DNA of 33,596 bases from Penium margaritaceum (taxonomy: Eukaryota > Streptophyta > Zygnematophyceae > Desmidiales > Peniaceae). A program made the position numbers and the translations under genes. The stretch spans positions 1 through 33,596 of the forward strand of contig SZWC01015127.1 of assembly GCA_023375785.1 (NCBI GenBank), given 5' to 3'. Of this stretch, positions 11,506 through 21,110 are shown piece by piece. Every line of letters begins with the position of its first letter. The first letter of the stretch is position 1. The notes under the pieces were generated by a model, which saw only the letters and a program-made list of their open reading frames with translations, made no database searches and was not told the origin of the DNA.

Positions 11506-11570
11506 ACACACACACACACACACACACACAAGGACACACACACACACACACACACACACATAGCCACCCA
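11506..11570. repeat. (CA)n microsatellite inside the 5' LTR
   Basis: CA dinucleotides with one agga interruption, directly after the gap. The 3' LTR carries a shorter CA run at the matching place (about 6425-6450), so the repeat belongs to the LTR and has expanded in this copy. It likely caused the assembly break. Confidence 0.95.
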
Positions 11571-11846
11571 CACAGTGCTTTAACAACATGTGCTAAGGAA
11601 GCAAGGATAGTCTACATTCCTAGCTTTGCAATAGCAATGGAGAAATAACAATTGGGGTGAGAGTAACCTAAGTAGGAGTGCGCTTCAAGAGCCACACTTG
11701 GTCCCCCCCATGGACCACACGCTCATGGGGAACCTGCAACAAGATGCAAATTATGAATCATGTTTCAAAACTAGCCTGAGATCACAAGGTATATTGTGCA
11801 TATGAATGAGAGGAAAATCGAGGGTAAATTCCTATCTATTCCAACA
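11506..11846 (-). repeat. 5' LTR of the minus-strand copia element (partial)
   Basis: On the minus strand it begins TGTTGGAATAGATAGG at 11846, the canonical start of a copia LTR, and runs into the N gap. Its missing end is represented at 13661-13735. Confidence 0.85.
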
Positions 11847-11851
11847 TTGGA
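11847..11851. repeat. Target-site duplication TTGGA (high-coordinate side)
   Basis: Exact partner of 6308-6312, directly outside the LTR terminus. Confidence 0.85.
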
Positions 11852-12247
11852 TATGTTCTCTGGCGTGAGTGATGGCTAATAAGGGGAGGAGGGAAGATCA
11901 ATTGTATGTGCTAAGTTTATGGGGTAATGCATTATTATTTGATAGTAACCATCTTCTTTTTCTACACATGTGCATAGTATATGACAAGATATGTTCCCTG
12001 GTTTGACTGATTACATTAGAGTATGGTAAAAAGCTTTAGATTTATTTACATCATGCACTTGATTTTTATAACAATGTTTCATACATTTGTCTCATACATA
12101 TTTCCCTTCAATGCTCCACCCCTTGCCCTGTCACCCTTACTTACACACATGTTCGTCCGTCCACTTAACTTGGTGCTTTGAAAAATGCTTATGTAAGTGT
12201 AGAATGTTGACTAGAATATAGTAGAATTTCAGTTCAATACGGGATAT
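11847..12247. repeat. Degenerate approximately 130-bp tandem repeat (middle block)
   Basis: Continues the array of 5480-6312: gatatgttct at 11850 and gatatgttcc at 11988 (spacing 138), then the C/T-rich part of the larger unit at about 12090-12180. It ends where the plus-strand LTR begins. Confidence 0.65.
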
Positions 12248-12822
12248 AGTTGGAATAAGGTTATAACTATACTAGAGTTTACCTTCAAAAGGGCGCATTT
12301 TATTTCACTTTTGGAGGAGTCCATGTTAAGTTACAGATTTCAGCGTGATTCAAAGACACGTTTCCTATGGTGTATTTTCTAGTATGCAGGCTATAATATT
12401 TCTGGTTTTTTCCTCCACATAAAATGTTCAAGAACTAGACATGTATAAATGGTTTGGTAAGTTCATGAAAGGTAGAACTACATTGACCAAATCATTTGAG
12501 TGTTTTCCAAGGTTTGACAACTTGGCAACTACCTCGTACAAGGCAATCTTGGAGAGTACAAAGCCTATGAGGCTTGCGTGTGCCATTGTTCAAATATCAA
12601 CACAGTCTTCTAGGTCAAATGTTACCTTGTGAAGAATTTAATACACATAATCGTCACTTCTAATGTTGGATGACACATTACTACATAAACGGTTGGGACC
12701 GCCAAGAATGCCACCTTCACTGAAGCAGCCTCGACCGCTACCAGCTAGAGCAAAAATAATAAAAGGAGCTCTAGTTGTGGCTCCAGCTACCAATTCTAGT
12801 CTTTCCAACTCCATTATATCAG
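12177..12822. repeat. Duplicated block B, copy 1
   Basis: Matches 13737-14382 over 646 bases, with differences seen at 12683, 12708 and 12709 only. It ends at the single n at 12823. It comprises the flank and the first part (from 12248) of the plus-strand element's 5' LTR. Confidence 0.97.
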
Positions 12823-12823
12823 N

Positions 12824-13514
12824 CTCGCTCTTTGCTTGCTTGAATGCTTGGCTCGCTCTCTCGCTTGCTCTCTTGTGTGCTCTCTCCCTCTCTCCCCTCC
12901 TATCATGATGGTCTTTTTTTTCTTCCTCTCGTCTTGCTATTTGCTTGCTTACTTAGCTCTTTGTCTCCCTTTCTTGCTCTCTCACCCTCTCACTATCTTG
13001 CTCTGTCGCTCTCTCGCTCTCTTGCTCTTCTCCTATCGTAATTTAGTTTTTTCCCTCTCCTCTCATATTCTGGTTCTTTGGTACGAGGACTGTTTTCTTA
13101 ATCGCTTCAACAGATATCTGGTACACTTCTCGAATGTCCAATTCAACCTACTGACTTAGGCCATAGTTTTTAGAAACTTTCGTATTCACAATTATGTGTC
13201 TTACTGCTCAAGCTCGACAATAATCGACACTTAGACGAGAAACATAAAATAGGACGCCATGGACAAATAGGAAGTTGCGTACATGACTCAAAATACCATA
13301 ATAATGAACATTAAAAATAAGAAATTACTTGGTTTAACCTTTACGACTAAATTATGTAGAAAATGAGAGGAAAATATGAGTGCACTTTAGGGAGATCACC
13401 CACAGACTAATCGAACCAGTAAACCTTTGAACATCTAAGAATTTCACGCGAGCCTTTACACTTGATGAAATTGAGTGCAATCTTGTGCAATGGAGTCATT
13501 TTGACACCTTCTAT
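12824..13514. repeat. Duplicated block A, copy 2
   Basis: Second copy of 10734-11424. Unlike copy 1 it continues past the point where copy 1 meets the gap. Confidence 0.97.
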
Positions 13515-13648
13515 GATCCGACTTCAAAATTTTGACTTCTATCCAAAGAAAAATGGAATCAAAACAAAAGAAAGAAATAACAACCCACCCAATGTTTCCC
13601 TCTAGATCTCACCAAAACCTCACCATTATCCTTTAGACCTTTAACCTT

Positions 13649-13660
13649 GTTTTGATACTA
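13649..13660 (-). other. Primer-binding site of the minus-strand copia element
   Basis: On the minus strand the 12 bases read TAGTATCAAAAC, a diverged form of TGGTATCAGAGC, the complement of initiator tRNA-Met used by most plant copia elements. It lies directly after the LTR end TTTTCACA (13661). In the true genome it should sit in the gap at 11425-11505. Confidence 0.75.
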
Positions 13661-13735
13661 TGTGAAAATGAAAACAAATACCTTCTCAAGTGTATAAATC
13701 TTGTCATTTGAATCCTTGTATATACCGTTCATATT
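13661..13735 (-). repeat. End of the 5' LTR of the minus-strand element (misplaced)
   Basis: tgtgaaaatgaaaacaaat on the plus strand matches tgtgaaaataaaaacaaac at 6313, and the match continues to the n at 13736 (corresponding to about 6389). This identifies the sequence as the gap-side part of the 5' LTR. Confidence 0.8.
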
Positions 13736-13736
13736 N

Positions 13737-14382
13737 TTTGAAAAATGCTTATGTAAGTGTAGAATGTTGACTAGAATATAGTAGAATTTCAGTTCAATAC
13801 GGGATATAGTTGGAATAAGGTTATAACTATACTAGAGTTTACCTTCAAAAGGGCGCATTTTATTTCACTTTTGGAGGAGTCCATGTTAAGTTACAGATTT
13901 CAGCGTGATTCAAAGACACGTTTCCTATGGTGTATTTTCTAGTATGCAGGCTATAATATTTCTGGTTTTTTCCTCCACATAAAATGTTCAAGAACTAGAC
14001 ATGTATAAATGGTTTGGTAAGTTCATGAAAGGTAGAACTACATTGACCAAATCATTTGAGTGTTTTCCAAGGTTTGACAACTTGGCAACTACCTCGTACA
14101 AGGCAATCTTGGAGAGTACAAAGCCTATGAGGCTTGCGTGTGCCATTGTTCAAATATCAACACAGTCTTCTAGGTCAAATGTTACCTTGTGAAGAATTTA
14201 ATACACATAATCGTCACTTCTAATGTTGGATGACACATTACTTCATAAACGGTTGGGACCGCCAAGACCGCCACCTTCACTGAAGCAGCCTCGACCGCTA
14301 CCAGCTAGAGCAAAAATAATAAAAGGAGCTCTAGTTGTGGCTCCAGCTACCAATTCTAGTCTTTCCAACTCCATTATATCAG
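13737..14382. repeat. Duplicated block B, copy 2
   Basis: Second copy of 12177-12822; it continues without a break into the remainder of the 5' LTR. Confidence 0.97.
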
Positions 14383-14829
14383 CATCAGCTATTCTACACG
14401 TCTGTGAGTTACTTGGTCTTTGTACTAGACTCAGACTGTGTTGCTATCGGAATTTCCCAGAGGTTCTCTCTGACGGCCCACCGGCTCTAGCAAAGTTCTT
14501 CTAGAGTGGAGAGGTAGGTTCTAAACAACGTGAAGGCATGTGGACCTCGATGATGGTCAAAATGCCAACGTAGTGGTTGAAAGGCTGGACGGCTGGGAAG
14601 ACATTGCGCTTTGTTTGGGCCTAACTCAGTCAAGTTGCTGTAACTAAGCTGTTCATACGCTGTTGTTGAGATGATAAATAGTATTCCTATACTTTGTATT
14701 CTTGTAATACAGTCAGAGCTTCCACATTCACTTTTTGGCAATTGTACAAGCAATGCTTGCTACACCAAAGGTCTTCCCATGATAGCAAGGCCAACCAAAC
14801 CTTTACTAGGGTCGTGCAAACTTCCAAAA
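13808..14829 (+). repeat. 5' LTR of the plus-strand element
   Basis: Begins AGTTGGAATAAGG (TG lost by mutation; the 3' LTR has TGTTAGAATAAGG) and ends TTCCAAAA before the PBS. Shared text with the 3' LTR includes gaggagtccatgt, ggttgggaccgcca / ggttgggaccacca, caccaaaggtc and gtgcaaa(a/c)ttcca. The first 575 bases are also present at 12248-12822 through the assembly duplication. Confidence 0.8.
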
Positions 14830-14841
14830 TGATATTAGAGA
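14830..14841 (+). other. Primer-binding site of the plus-strand element
   Basis: TGATATTAGAGA directly follows the 5' LTR and resembles TGGTATCAGAGC, complementary to the initiator tRNA-Met 3' end. Confidence 0.65.
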
Positions 14842-16131
14842 AGTCAGGCCTATGTCACTACCAAGCACAATAACTACAGCCAAGTGTCAATACAAGCGTC
14901 TTACACATTCCCATTTCAGCATCCAAGAGTGATGGGGTGCACATATCACTGATTTTGCTCAAGGGACGAGGAAGGAGAAGTATCCATCTATGACATGGAC
15001 CTTTAAAATCCAAGGGAGGGTTCTTCTTTTCTTGAAAATCAATTTGTCTTGCATGTCATCACACTAACAGGCTTAACCTATGCCTATGCCGTAAGAACAA
15101 AGAATTTCATTACAATGTTCAGAGATAATGGTGGTGATAGTAGCGGCATCCTTGTTGCTGCACAAAATCAAGGCCGACAAGACGACAGAGAGAACGTCCC
15201 ACAATAGATGTACAAGTTTAATCAAGTCACTTAGATTCATTACCTATGGAAGTTTTCCAATTGGTACTTCTCATTGCCACAATTGGGGCATCACCACAAG
15301 CGTTGGTAGAATTTATTACTTCACGAAGGCCACGCACATGGTACTAGATAACCAACTAACTCTTCACATCTAACAGCCTATCATGGTGTTGAGAGATCAA
15401 GCGAACGTGCTCATCATGCGTGGTCCTACATGCTATAGACCTACATGTGATAATACTCCAGCTTCAAGCCTCACTTCCTTACAGAGCTTTCTCACATCAG
15501 CCTCAGCATCTTCACAAGTAATGAGGATTATATCATGAAAGCCAAGTCAGTACGCAACCATCTCGCCATTGACTCACGCTCCTATTCTTGAGCCGGTCAT
15601 TTTTATTTTCCTTCTTAATGGATTGACCCGCAGATTTGGAGGAAGTGAGACGCTTGCTAAAGTTTGAGGAGGAGGCTAAATTGACCCAGGCCTATGTGTG
15701 TAAGGTGTTCTTGACAAAAGAGCGTGATTATAAGCTTGCAAAAGAAAAGTTACGTCTTCTTTCCTATCCAACATATCTTGCATCTTGCACTACCATTTTG
15801 TGTTATACGACATAAGAAAACCCTTTGTGAACTCATCTCCTAAACCTGAGTAGAATCAAACATTATCATCTACACCCTCGAGAAACTCGAATGACAAGTA
15901 TACCAAACCTCAGCTTGTGCGGAAGTGCCAGTACTGCAACCAGGCTATATAGTAGGAAGCGGTTGAGGTATAAAGAGTTTGCAAAGAGGTAGGAGAGTGA
16001 AGTCATAGGATTGGGATGGTGGAGATGAGGAGAGTTATGAAGAAGATAAGGAGACTCAAGAGAAGGAGACAATTGGATTGGAAAAGAAGTAGTTCAACTT
16101 CTCATGATATATATTTTATGTTGCAGAAGTT

Positions 16132-16500
16132 TTGAATTCCAAGAGAATTTGCTACGAAAATGTGTGGTGCCTGGAAAGTGGGTGCATGTCACACGTTACA
16201 TTTGATAGATCATGCCTCCGAAACCTTCGGCATAACAAAAAGGGCTACATCATCATTCCAAAAAACTGGAAAGTGCTAGTGAAAGGCATAGGGAAGATGA
16301 TACTGACGGGGTACGAGGGAGCTCAAGTGCGCTTTAGCAAAGTGCTGTTTTCCTCTTAAATTTATTTCAACCTCCAATTTATTGGAGAGTTCTTTAATCA
16401 GGGAGTGCACTTTGTCTGAAACGGGAAGTGGATCTCCCCAAAACACTGTGAAGGTGAAACCTTTGGTGAAGGGCACACTTTCTCCAATGGCATGATGAGG
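16132..16500 (+). pseudogene. Copia protease and GAG-pre-integrase remnant
   Basis: The translation has VWCLESGCMSHVTFDRS, matching the copia aspartic protease active site W.LDSG.S.HMT. Here the catalytic Asp is replaced by Glu (ESG for DSG). VLVKGIGKMIL and VRFSKVLFSS match the later protease strands (.VKGIG.V.. and ..VLYVP). After a stop at 16357-16359 the same frame goes on as NLQFIGEFFNQGVHFV and NGKWISPKHCEGETF, like the NLLSVGQL.D.G..V.F..G.C region. Dead by stop codons and the active-site change. Confidence 0.75.
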
Positions 16501-17285
16501 CTGGACCTGAGCCCAAAGGCTTAAGATAACCCTGACTCTTTGTTTCCTACTAGAAATCAACATGGAGAGCACAACTTCCTAGGATATAGGCAACATCAAC
16601 GCGGTAGCCGACAGAATGGATTCATCTTATATAAGGCATATAACGGCTTTGGGAAATAACCTATGGTTAGTGGCATGTTTGCAATTGGTACAATCATTTT
16701 CTGGTGCACAACGAGGTGACTTTGGGCAGTGCAACAAACAAGGGGAGCACATGAGCTAATTCAGGAGTGCGTGAAATAATTCTCTTGGCTTCAAAGGATA
16801 AGTCCACCACTCAAAGTGATTCCTCTATGAATGGAAAGTTTCTTGGAAGTGGGAAAAATAATTCCTAATTTGACTACAAGAAGAGGACTGCCAATGACAA
16901 AGTCGTGCACATTGCCAATTCCCTCTCCACACTGTTGTTAATTCTCAGCATGGCAGTACTGTTGGAGAAAGATTGTGCAAACCTGCAAGAGGAGTGGCAG
17001 GCTGGTGAGAAGGAAGAGCTTCTCCAAAACCCTGAACATCAGCCTTTTGTAGCTGTTGCATTTTTTTGCAAAAGTCGGAGAGTACAATTTTGTCGGTGAT
17101 TTCTTCACAATTTGTTTTTCACTAGTAGCATTCTGCTTGGGTGCCAGGAACCTCATGCTGAAGTGAGCTGTTCATTGCCAATTGTGTGGATGGAGACGAG
17201 TACAATCCGAAGCTAAGTTATAAGTTTGAAACAACATGCTCCTATGACGCGATGGCTACAAGAAAGGAGCTTGCTTTCACAAGTA

Positions 17286-17660
17286 TTAGGGGTAGTTTGG
17301 ATTTGACCACACGGACCGTGTGGTCGCCACACAAATGACGTGGCACGGTTTACCAGGAATGCTTGTGTGGTCAACGGCGCCTATAATCATTTATCATCAT
17401 GAGGATCGCTTGGTTGACTCTCCATGCACTCATTCATCAGTCAAGCAGTCCATTTTATTTCGAGAACTTGTTCCGAAATCCTAGTTTGGTCGTCTGGTTA
17501 ACATTGCATAAGTAGACGTGGCCAGAAGCAAGGCCTACAAGCAGTTTCGCATGAAAATATCTTCCATGTGGCCGACTGGCAATCCAAACGTCCATTACGC
17601 TCCTTGACCGCTTGTGTGGCGACCACACGGGCCGTGTGGTCGAATCCAAACTACCCCTTG
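17286..17660. mobile_element. Tourist-like MITE with 46-bp terminal inverted repeats
   Basis: The element spans 17289-17657 (369 bp) inside the plus-strand retrotransposon. Its termini (17289-17334 and 17612-17657) start GGGGTAGTTTGGATT and are reverse complements over 46 bases with two mismatches. The flanks are TTA (17286-17288) and TTG (17658-17660), a one-base-degraded 3-bp duplication typical of PIF/Harbinger. Each terminal repeat itself contains a 10-bp inverted repeat, GACCACACGG / CCGTGTGGTC, around one base. No transposase frame is present. The near-identical termini suggest it is younger than its host retrotransposon. Confidence 0.85.
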
Positions 17661-18536
17661 GTTTATGCAAGAGGGGCTCGTACACAATTGCGAGTAGATC
17701 TTCGTTGTCCCTAACTACGTACTACAAAGTTTACAATTGAATGCGAGCTGACAAAAGCGCTTAGACAAGAGGATGTAAGAACCCAATTGGTAGTGCAGGA
17801 GGATGGCTTGCTCTCACCGGTGAAAAGCTAAATGGCAAAGTACATACTGCCGACGAAACAAAAAATGGCCTTGCCGTCGATGTCTTTAAGCTCAAGGTTT
17901 CTTGACATGAATTCTCGCGAGTCAGAAGTTTAGTCATGTGCAAAATAAACACGCTTGGAACTACGAGTACAAAAGCGAGTTTATGGAGATGTGGTAGAAC
18001 ATTCATGGTAAAGCGACAAAGGACTCCAACAACGCAAATGCTCCACAAACTACATCGTGTGACCTTTCCTACTACATTGGGGAGTAAGGGAAAAAGAAGA
18101 GTTTAAAAACATTTTCATCTTCTTGTCAATTGTTCGTAAATGGCTTTAGACAGCTCATTTGTGGTCTCAAACTGTGGTAGACATGGTCTTGGAATTTTAA
18201 ACTAAGAGCATGACACTTGAAGTGCAACCAAGAGTTGCCGAAAAGAACCGGGTGGCCATGAAAGTTTTTTGGAGCTACACCAAGCTTGCTCAAACGGATT
18301 CAAAAGGAATCTCTCCTAGAGGGATAACGTAAGAGCTAGTTCTAGATTTTAAAAAAATCTTCCTTTACACCCAAGCACAAGAAATCAAGGGGGAGTGCAT
18401 CTCTTGACTTTTAAGGCAGGAGAAAATTTTATGTCCTCCAGAAAAACTCAGTGTTGACCAAAGAATGTATAGATTTCTTTGCCATTAAGCAGAGTCAAGG
18501 CTGGTCGATTCTTTCTATCTACATTGATAGAATTAT

Positions 18537-18546
18537 CGAGGGGAAG
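18537..18546 (+). other. Polypurine tract of the plus-strand element
   Basis: CGAGGGGAAG immediately precedes TGTTAGAATAAGG, the start of the 3' LTR, matching the GAGGGGGAG-type plus-strand primer of copia elements. Confidence 0.75.
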
Positions 18547-19526
18547 TGTTAGAATAAGGCAATAAAAACTGTAGATTTCGACTTTAGCACAGTGTAGTCG
18601 GTTTTACTTTTGAAGGAGTCCATGTGAAGCTTCTTATTTTACCAAGTTTCACTGGTAGAGTATTCTTGGGTTTTTTTGGTCCTTAAGAGTCGTTCATTCC
18701 CTAGACTTGATTTTTTTTTGGTTTGTCGAAGAAAGGTGGGACTACCTCTACTAAATCAGATGAGTGGTTTCTAAGGTTTGACAATGTGGCAACTGCATTG
18801 TGCAATATTGGAGAGTGAACAACCTTCGAGTTCTACGTGACCCATTGTACAGACATCAACATAGTCACGTAGCTCACATGCAACCGCGTGTAGGATTAGC
18901 TGCATCATCATTATCATTTCTAATGTTGCACAAAACATTAGTACATCAACGGTTGGGACCACCAAAATCACCAATTTCAATAATGCACACTGGATCGCAA
19001 GGGTTGCTACCAACCAGAGTAGCAATATGAAAGGGAGCACGTGTTGTGGCTCTGGTAACAACTTTTAGCACCTCCAAATCCATTGTATCAACATCAATTC
19101 TTCTACATGTCGTAAGCTGTACGAGACTTTGACACTGTTACTTCTTGAGTTTCCTCGAGGTTCCCCATGACAACTCACTGGCTCGAGTAGAGCTTTGTTA
19201 GCGTGGAGAGGAGGTTTCCTCACACCATGAAAGCCTCTCGACCAAGATGACGATTGACACACCAAGATAGTTATTGAAAAGCTAGATGCTTAACAAGACA
19301 TCTCGCCTTGTTTGGTCCACACTCTTTGAGGTTTATGTTGCTAAGCTGTTCTTAAACTGTTGTTGAGCTTCTACATAGAATTGCTATAATCTGAATTCTC
19401 CTAACATAATCAGAGCCTTCACTTTCCTTTCTAAGTGGTTTTACAAGTATCTCTTGGCACACCAAAGGTCCTGGCACGACAGCATGGTCAACCAAGCCGT
19501 TGATGTGACTGTGCAAAATTCCAACA
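18547..19526 (+). repeat. 3' LTR of the plus-strand element
   Basis: About 980 bp, starting TGTTAGAA and ending TTCCAACA, so the ends form a near-perfect inverted pair. It has diverged strongly from the 5' LTR, with many substitutions and small indels. Confidence 0.8.
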
Positions 19527-21110
19527 TCTTATATGCATATGGACTTGGGAGAGAGGAGGTCAAGAGGGGAAAATGGTTTGGGAAAGTGTATGGGATTGTG
19601 TATGTGTCCGGTTAATAGATGTATTATTTCCATAAACATGTGTATTATATGGTTGAATACCTTCCTTCCATAAACATGTGTAGTAATGATAAAAGCTAAC
19701 ACTTCCATGATTTATTATGTAATTTGTAGTAAAGTGAAAGTATATTGTGTATTACATATGTATCATACATATTTCTCTTCAATACACCCCTCTTCATTGT
19801 CCCCTTACCCCTACCTACAAACCGTTTTTGAACACTCATTCTAGTGGCCTCCAAGATGGATACAAAATTATAACACACTTTCCATTATTAAGAAAAAATT
19901 CTATTCACTACCCAATATAATTAACTCATAAACCCTTAGAGAAGGGGGAAGAGAGGTGGAGGGGTGGGGGGAGAAGGTGTATGGGACAAATGAATGAGGT
20001 AGTGTGTCCTTGTCCGGGTAGTGAGTGTTTTGTCTTTATAAATGTGTACAGTATACATGGATATGTTCCTTGGTGTAGCTTTCAACAGATGGTGAGAAAG
20101 GGGGTGAGAATAATGTGTGTGGCAGTTGCATGGGGTATTATTTTTATGTGTGCATTGGAAAGGAATAGTTTCCATATACATGTGTAATATATAGTTCAAT
20201 ATGTTCCTTATTGTGAGTGATCAAGTAGTGCACACCAATGTATTTTAATTTGTATTGTCCACTTGTTTTTGCGTACCTTGTCAGATACATCTTTCTCATA
20301 CATACCCTACTGCCACATTAATTCGTGCATAAATAATTATTTTTATACCAAATTCATGTATTTTTGTGCGTGTGCGATACGTTTCTATTCTTTTGTGGGA
20401 TGTATCAATTATGTGTGGACGCGTTTGAGCTTTTGCAAGAACGAACTCAAAAGCGCGTTTTATTGCTCTCGGCACCTGGTTACGAAAGACATTTCCGACC
20501 CATATTCAACATTTTTCATGCACAACCTTTGGGATACCGAGCACGCTCGTTGAACTTTAATTTTTTTCTGTGCTTTCACACATATCGTTTTGAAATAATA
20601 TGTAAACCTTATAATATTTCAAAAACAAAATGAGTGTGTGACCCCTTCATTTATTACTAAACAAATTCATGTGGTAGTACAGTATTAAGTTTTATTTCTC
20701 CTCCCCAATCACCCACTTACCCTTACGTATACACTTCTTTCTCTCCCCACTTAGCATTTTGGTGTAAAGAATGGATACAGAAGTGTAGAAATTATTTCCA
20801 AGATTTTGTAATGTTTTTATTCACTATCCAATACACTTATGTCATACACTTCAAAAGAGGGGCGGGACGATTGCAGAGGTGGGAGTGTGTGGAGTCATGA
20901 TTTTCATTGGTGTATCACGATACTTGCAATAAGTGAATTATATTTATGAACGTGTGCATTGTACGGTTGGATTTGTTCCTTGATGTGAGTGGTCTCAGAT
21001 GTGGAGTTTGGGGGGGAGGAGAGAAAAATGTATGTGGCTATTATCTGGGGTCGTACATCCTTGTGTAGTAATAATGTAAAAATTTCATACACATTATATA
21101 TTCATGAATG
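19527..21110. repeat. Degenerate approximately 130-bp tandem repeat (right block)
   Basis: The same family as 5480-6312. Core-like motifs lie at about 19654, at 20060 (gatatgttcc), 20199 (atatgttcc) and 20970 (gatttgttcc), each followed by a ttggtgtgagtgatc-like string and a G-rich stretch. The C/T-rich companion part recurs at about 19770-19860 and 20690-20770. No gene is visible. Confidence 0.65.

Larger units (their letters stand above)
6313..11846 (-). mobile_element. Degenerate Ty1/copia LTR retrotransposon, minus strand
   Basis: On the minus strand the order is 5' LTR (from 11846 down into the N gap), PBS (now misplaced at 13649-13660), a gag/leader region, protease tail, GAG-pre-integrase region, integrase, reverse transcriptase, RNase H, polypurine tract (6735-6744) and 3' LTR (6734 down to 6313). 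INT before RT and RH is diagnostic of Ty1/copia rather than Ty3/gypsy. The five bases TTGGA flank both ends (6308-6312 and 11847-11851), as expected for a copia target-site duplication. Frames are broken by many stops and frameshifts, so the element is dead. The true length differs from the coordinates because of the 81-N gap at 11425-11505. It sits inside the approximately 130-bp repeat array: joining the flanks across one TTGGA gives an intact repeat motif. Confidence 0.9.
12823..14382. other. Probable misplaced gap-filling contig (false duplication)
   Basis: The segment opens with a single n (12823), repeats block A (12824-13514), adds 221 new bases (13515-13735), has another n (13736), then repeats block B (13737-14382) and runs on smoothly into unique sequence. 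The parsimonious reading is an alternative assembly of 10734-12822 inserted next to, instead of replacing, the gapped version. Real tandem duplication is less likely, because the block edges coincide with N positions. Confidence 0.85.
13808..19526 (+). mobile_element. Degenerate copia-like LTR retrotransposon, plus strand
   Basis: Bounded by diverged LTRs of about 1 kb (13808-14829 and 18547-19526). The PBS is at 14830 and the PPT at 18537-18546. The internal part is about 3.7 kb including a 369-bp MITE. Protease and GAG-pre-integrase-like text lies at about 16132-16500, but I cannot find YVDD, the integrase core or RNase H, so pol is either deleted or decayed beyond reading. It sits in the same approximately 130-bp repeat array as the minus-strand element, in opposite orientation. 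No clear target duplication is visible (GATAT before, TCTTA after), which suggests mutation of the ends or an altered 5' boundary. Confidence 0.75.

Noticed and set aside
12441..12632. 63-residue frame conserved between 12441 and 14001
   Set aside because: The identity comes from the assembly duplication of an LTR; LTRs are not expected to code here.
17455..17685. 76-residue minus-strand frame
   Set aside because: It lies across the MITE's right terminal repeat and has no domain.
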